This document shows, one piece after another, positions 6,506 to 8,959 of a stretch of 8,959 nt of DNA (position 1 is its first letter; the number at the start of each line of letters is the position of its first letter). The position numbers and the translations under genes are program-made. The DNA is taken from contig JAUVGT010000199.1 in NCBI GenBank assembly GCA_030593645.1, forward strand, positions 1-8,959. The letters run 5' to 3'. Origin of the DNA: Deltaproteobacteria bacterium. Lineage in GTDB: Bacteria; Desulfobacterota; Desulfobacteria; Desulfobacterales; JAUVGT01. Under the pieces are notes generated by a model. That model had not been told where the DNA came from. It ran no database searches and saw nothing but the letters and a program-made list of their open reading frames with translations.

Positions 6506-6534
6506 TTGACTTAATTTTATTATTGTTCTAATCT
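6506..6534 (+). promoter_or_regulatory. Sigma-70-type promoter for the frameshifted gene
   Basis: TTGACT (6506-6511) and TAATCT (6529-6534) are separated by exactly 17 bases. Transcription would begin near 6541, about 30 bases before the ATG at 6570, and it lies only 17 bases beyond the palindrome. A good promoter plus a good ribosome-binding site (AAAAGGA) shows that the following gene was once, or still is, expressed. Confidence 0.55.
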
Positions 6535-6569
6535 GCATGTAGTATTCCCAATTTAAAAAAGGACTGTTA

Positions 6570-6925
6570 ATGAAAAAAACGTATATTCCTTTGCCAAAAT
6601 TAAAACCTATACCCATACTGTCAGACAGTCTTTTGGCGGAAGCCAGTCGCCGGATGATGCACGTGCAGCAGCGGTGAGAAAGGCTAAAAGGGAGGTTCTT
6701 GAAAAGGCCGGAACATATCTGGAAAGCCTTACAATTATAATAGACAAAATGGTTGAAAAAGATAAAATACTGGCCCTGGCTGCAGGTGTTTTAAAAACGG
6801 AAATCAATTTCCAGGAAAATTATTCAACAAAGGATTCGTTTGGAATAATCATTGTCGAAATTGTCAAGGTTGATACAAGTATACTTGGGGAAAATATCAG
6901 GTCTTCATTCTTGATGGTCTCGTAA
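6570..6925 (+). pseudogene. Frameshifted and 3'-truncated gene, FlgT-N-like domain protein
   Basis: ATG 6570 has AAAAGGA six bases upstream, but its own frame stops after 35 codons (TGA 6675-6677). The protein-like text lies in another frame, open from 6557 to the TAA at 6923-6925: VYSFAKIKTYTHTV, then a helix QSPDDARAAAVRKAKREVLE with EKAGTYLESLT, and strands with IIIVEIVKVDTSIL. One extra A in the A7 run at 6573-6579 would join ATG and body into a 118-residue product. The DDAR-A-KA-EVLEKAG pattern recalls the SHS2-like N-terminal domain of FlgT/LPP20-type envelope proteins; this is a tentative family-level match. The last residues (about LMVS and the stop) come from a repeat end that begins at 6912, so the original C-terminus is missing. 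There is also no signal peptide. It is probably dead, unless RNA polymerase slips on A7. Confidence 0.6.
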
Positions 6926-6932
6926 AAAGTCC
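6912..6932 (+). repeat. Solo inverted-repeat end of a MITE-like element
   Basis: TGATGGTCTCGTAAAAAGTCC matches the left end of the complete element 26 bases further on (from 6938) at 18 of 21 positions. No matching right end of its own subtype is visible in the window. It supplies the stop codon of the truncated gene. It is probably the remnant of an older copy into which, or next to which, the complete element inserted. Confidence 0.6.
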
Positions 6933-6937
6933 GAATG

Positions 6938-7064
6938 TGACGGTTTCGTAAAAAGTTCAAATTCAAGGCGTACAAATTTCGTAATCATGAAGCGTACTTA
7001 TAGTACGTTGAATGATTGCGAAATGCAGCACAACGCAGAAGTTGGACTTTTTACGAAACCGCCA
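6938..7064. mobile_element. 127-bp MITE-like inverted-repeat element
   Basis: The left end 6938-6960 (TGACGGTTTCGTAAAAAGTT then CAA) and the reverse complement of the right end 7064-7042 (TGGCGGTTTCGTAAAAAGTC then CAA) agree at 21 of 23 positions. The interior also folds back: ATTTCGTAATCAT (6976-6988) with ATGATTGCGAAAT (7012-7024), around the centre CGTACTTATAGTACG (6993-7007). It encodes no transposase. Elements ending in GTNTCGTAAAAAGTC are, to my knowledge, frequent in Desulfobacterales genomes; I cannot verify the copy number. No convincing target-site duplication is seen. Confidence 0.7.
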
Positions 7065-7065
7065 T

Positions 7066-7272
7066 TCTTTACTCTTTTGTAAATACTGTCAAGAATCAAG
7101 ACCCCTGGGTTTTCCTCCTCATAACGATGTTCCTTGGCAAACCACTGAGGATGGCGAAATTATTGATTATGAATCAGTATTTAACCGGGATTTGCCTTAT
7201 TCAGTGAGAAATTATAGTAGCACAAAAAAAGGAGAGCGAAATGAAAAAAGAAGATATCTTAAGTGTGTTTAA
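7066..7272 (+). pseudogene. Possible 3' remnant of an unidentified gene
   Basis: Beyond the MITE-like element one frame stays open to TAA 7270-7272, and its text from about 7110 looks protein-like and acidic: PPHNDVPWQTTEDGEIIDYE followed by SVFNRDLPYSVRNYSS. It has no start codon of its own outside the repeat and overlaps the nitroreductase start by 32 bases. It could be the tail of a gene whose front was lost when the repeat arrived, with the original stop mutated so that the frame now runs into the next gene. I do not recognise a family, and a chance open frame is quite possible. Confidence 0.2.
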
Positions 7273-7903
7273 ATTTAGACATGCATGTAAAGAATTTAAT
7301 CCGGATAAAAAAATTAGTGATGAGGATTTCAATTTTATACTAGAGACCGCGCGGTTATCACCAAGCTCTTTTGGAATCGAGCCCTGGGAATTTCTTATTG
7401 TCCAAAATCGTGAAATTAGTGAAAAGTTAAGAGCCTATACCTGGGGAGGTCAAAAACAGTTACCGACTTGCAGTCATCTTATCGTATGTCTCGTTAAAAA
7501 AGCTTATTTTATGAAGTATGATTCGGATTATGTGAAATATTTTATGAAAGACATTCAAAACAACACCGATGAGGTGTTCGAAACAAGAAGTCGAATACTA
7601 AAAAAGTTTCAGGAATCTGATTTCGCTCTATTAGAAAATGATCGAACGTTGTTTGACTGGTCATGTAAACAAACTTATATCGCATTGGGAAATATGATGA
7701 CATCCGCCGCGATGATTGGAATAGATAGTTGCCCGATTGAAGGCTTTCAAAGAAAAGAAGTTGAAGAAGTACTTGCTCAATCTTGTGATATAGATAATGA
7801 GAAATTTGGCGTTTCTTACATGGTAACTTTTGGCTATCGAATAAACCCGCCAAAACCGAAAACCAGACAAGAGGCGAAAGATATCTTCCGTTGGTATAAA
7901 TAA
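7241..7903 (+). CDS. Nitroreductase-family NAD(P)H-dependent FMN oxidoreductase
   Basis: This 220-residue cytoplasmic flavoprotein is of the NfsB/DrgA/YdgI sort; relatives reduce nitroaromatics, quinones or other electron-poor compounds using NAD(P)H and act as dimers with FMN at the interface. The N-terminal RHACKEFNPDKKI (13-25) holds the phosphate-binding Arg13 and the usual FMN-contact pattern. SPSSFGIEPWEFLIV (40-54) is the hallmark second motif. IALGNMMTSAAMIGIDSCPIEGF (147-169, quoted in parts: ALGNMMTSAAM and CPIEGF) is the core helix and the glycine-containing FMN loop, and FGYR (197-200) closes the fold. The length is normal for the family (200-220). ATG 7241 has AAAGGAG six bases upstream. 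No partner gene adjoins it, and the natural substrate cannot be deduced. Confidence 0.88.
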   Translation: MKKEDILSVFKFRHACKEFNPDKKISDEDFNFILETARLSPSSFGIEPWEFLIVQNREISEKLRAYTWGGQKQLPTCSHLIVCLVKKAYFMKYDSDYVKYFMKDIQNNTDEVFETRSRILKKFQESDFALLENDRTLFDWSCKQTYIALGNMMTSAAMIGIDSCPIEGFQRKEVEEVLAQSCDIDNEKFGVSYMVTFGYRINPPKPKTRQEAKDIFRWYK

Positions 7904-8067
7904 ATGTCTTGAAATTGAAGATTTCCCGTTTATTTTTTCAGACCCAGTTCTCTATATGCCTTTCACTTGTGCATTTCATTGAGAAGCATGAAATCATAGA
8001 ATGTCCCCAAATTTTTCTCAAAACACTGATACTTTTGCTTTAGACTTATGAGTTTTAAAAGGACTGA

Positions 8068-8959
8068 ATGATGAAAAAAAAGCACATTGTGTTTTGTATT
8101 GTGACAGTGCTTCTATCCATTGGCGTTACAATATTTCTTGCATGGGGTCTTCTTAATTTCAAATTGAAACTTGTAAAAGATTCAGGTGGGCATGTTCACA
8201 ATCGAATAAGAAAAAACAAAATCATTAGAAACATGACCATAGACGAAAATTATAAGCAATTGATCAACGCAATTTCATCGAAAAACGGAGAGGAACATTT
8301 CCAAACAATATGGGATTTCGATCTGGGTATAATTCTTCCTAAGAGCATGTTTGTTGAGGAAAAAATGTTTGGGGTGTTGAAATATAGATACCGCCCAAAT
8401 ATTGGCATCTACAATGTTCGTGTCTGGTCTGGATCGCATTACCAAGCTTTATCAATACTGGCGACATCAGAGTTTACGTCTCTTCTAAGAAAATGTAAGG
8501 TCTATGAGGATGTATATTATGAAACCGATGGATACGGGTTCAAAAAAACTGAATTTGAACTGAAGAGATCTTTGTTTACCATTTTCTTTCTAGGTGACTC
8601 ATTTACAGAGGGGTTATGGGTAACAGCCGAAAATACATTTGTAAATCAATTCGGTCTAAAGCTAAATTCAAAAGGGATACACGCGACGCCAATAAACCTT
8701 GGGGTTAATGGGTATAGTGCTTTAGAAATGTCCTGGATGCTTGAGAAATATGCTCCATTGTTACATCCTAAAGTCGCTATTATCAATCTCTTCCCAAACG
8801 ATGTTCATGTAAATTATTTAAAAGTAGTTAAAGGAGAGGGTATACCTGAAACCAATTACATAGAAATGTTTAAATATCTACAGCGTATGAAGGTGTTTTG
8901 CGAAAAATCTGATATCACGCCAGTTGTTGCCGTGATTCCTCCAAAAGAACAATTTGGCT
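8068..8959 (+). CDS. Membrane-anchored SGNH/GDSL hydrolase-like protein (3' end outside window)
   Basis: The frame is open from ATG 8068 to the window edge (297 codons seen, no stop). AAAAGGA (8057-8063) precedes two adjacent ATGs; 8071 has the better spacing (seven bases), so the real start could be one codon later. Residues 1-5 are basic, and about 6-28 form one hydrophobic helix, a signal anchor that places the rest in the periplasm. A middle region with KYRYRPN (105-111) and TDGYGF (153-158) matches the lead-in common in this group. Catalytic blocks are GDSFTEG (176-182, nucleophile Ser178), NLGVNGYS (210-217, block II) and FPND (242-245, block III with Asn244). The DxxH block should lie beyond the window. 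Relatives are esterases or acyltransferases that modify cell-surface glycans; the substrate is unknown. Confidence 0.75.
   Translation, partial: MMKKKHIVFCIVTVLLSIGVTIFLAWGLLNFKLKLVKDSGGHVHNRIRKNKIIRNMTIDENYKQLINAISSKNGEEHFQTIWDFDLGIILPKSMFVEEKMFGVLKYRYRPNIGIYNVRVWSGSHYQALSILATSEFTSLLRKCKVYEDVYYETDGYGFKKTEFELKRSLFTIFFLGDSFTEGLWVTAENTFVNQFGLKLNSKGIHATPINLGVNGYSALEMSWMLEKYAPLLHPKVAIINLFPNDVHVNYLKVVKGEGIPETNYIEMFKYLQRMKVFCEKSDITPVVAVIPPKEQFG

Noticed and set aside
6169..6531. A 120-codon plus-strand open frame crossing the palindrome
   Set aside because: It starts inside the Cys-rich gene, has no ribosome-binding site, and its sequence is low-complexity and contains the palindrome arms; it is more likely a chance frame.
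6607..6807. A minus-strand ORF opposite the frameshifted gene
   Set aside because: It is the antisense shadow of the conserved FlgT-like text and has no start signals.
7542..7870. Minus-strand ORFs within the nitroreductase gene
   Set aside because: They are shadows of a clearly coding plus-strand gene with no family resemblance of their own.
7973..7994. A 7-bp inverted repeat ATTTCAT/ATGAAAT between nitroreductase and SGNH genes
   Set aside because: It is AT-only apart from one pair, has no T-run after it and no promoter at a sensible distance; too weak to call a terminator or operator.
8051..8081. Similar leader and start (AAAAGGACTG, ATG, A-run) before the frameshifted gene and the SGNH gene
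   Set aside because: The shared part is essentially a ribosome-binding site plus Lys codons, which arise often by chance in AT-rich genomes.

Overview
The window looks like accessory chromosome from a Gram-negative, probably anaerobic, delta-proteobacterial (Desulfobacterales-like) genome. That placement is inference: it rests on family resemblance (an IorAB-type molybdenum hydroxylase, a response-regulator/kinase tail ending in a CPDC motif, GTAAAAAGTC-type inverted-repeat elements) and on AT-rich intergenic DNA, not on a marker gene.

Layout. Positions 1-1700 (minus strand) hold the front of a phosphate ABC-transport operon in the order pstS, pstC, then the first codons of a third gene, probably pstA; the genes overlap by 1 and 4 bases. 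Positions 1701-2054 hold the pstS leader and one possible 34-codon gene with a very strong ribosome-binding site. Positions 2055-5399 (minus strand) are a three-gene unit: a PadR-family regulator, a [2Fe-2S] subunit, and a Tat-exported molybdopterin subunit of the xanthine dehydrogenase/isoquinoline 1-oxidoreductase type. The two enzyme genes overlap by 14 bases. The regulator has a good sigma-70-type promoter.

Positions 5400-7240 look like a graveyard of rearranged fragments. A short ORF joins the beginning of a universal stress protein to the end of an unrelated sensor-kinase-type protein. A small secreted Cys-rich protein follows on the minus strand, then a 103-bp near-continuous palindrome, then a good promoter driving a gene that is both out of frame at an A7 run and cut off at its 3' end by repeat sequence. 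The repeat sequence is a solo inverted-repeat end followed 26 bp later by a complete 127-bp MITE-like element. A stretch of possible gene remnant lies beyond it.

Positions 7241-7903 encode an intact nitroreductase-family flavoprotein. From 8068 to the window end runs the N-terminal part of a membrane-anchored SGNH/GDSL hydrolase-like protein.

How the parts fit. The pst genes serve phosphate uptake. The PadR-hydroxylase unit looks like a ligand-responsive periplasmic oxidation module, perhaps for an aromatic or N-heterocyclic compound; the substrate cannot be read from the sequence. The right half is visibly more AT-rich than the left, and its genes show no obvious shared pathway. I see no tRNA, rRNA, CRISPR array or intact transposase. 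The most unusual items are the chimeric stress-protein ORF, the long palindrome, the frameshifted and MITE-truncated gene, and the Cys-rich secreted protein. I cannot claim a complete new multi-gene system.
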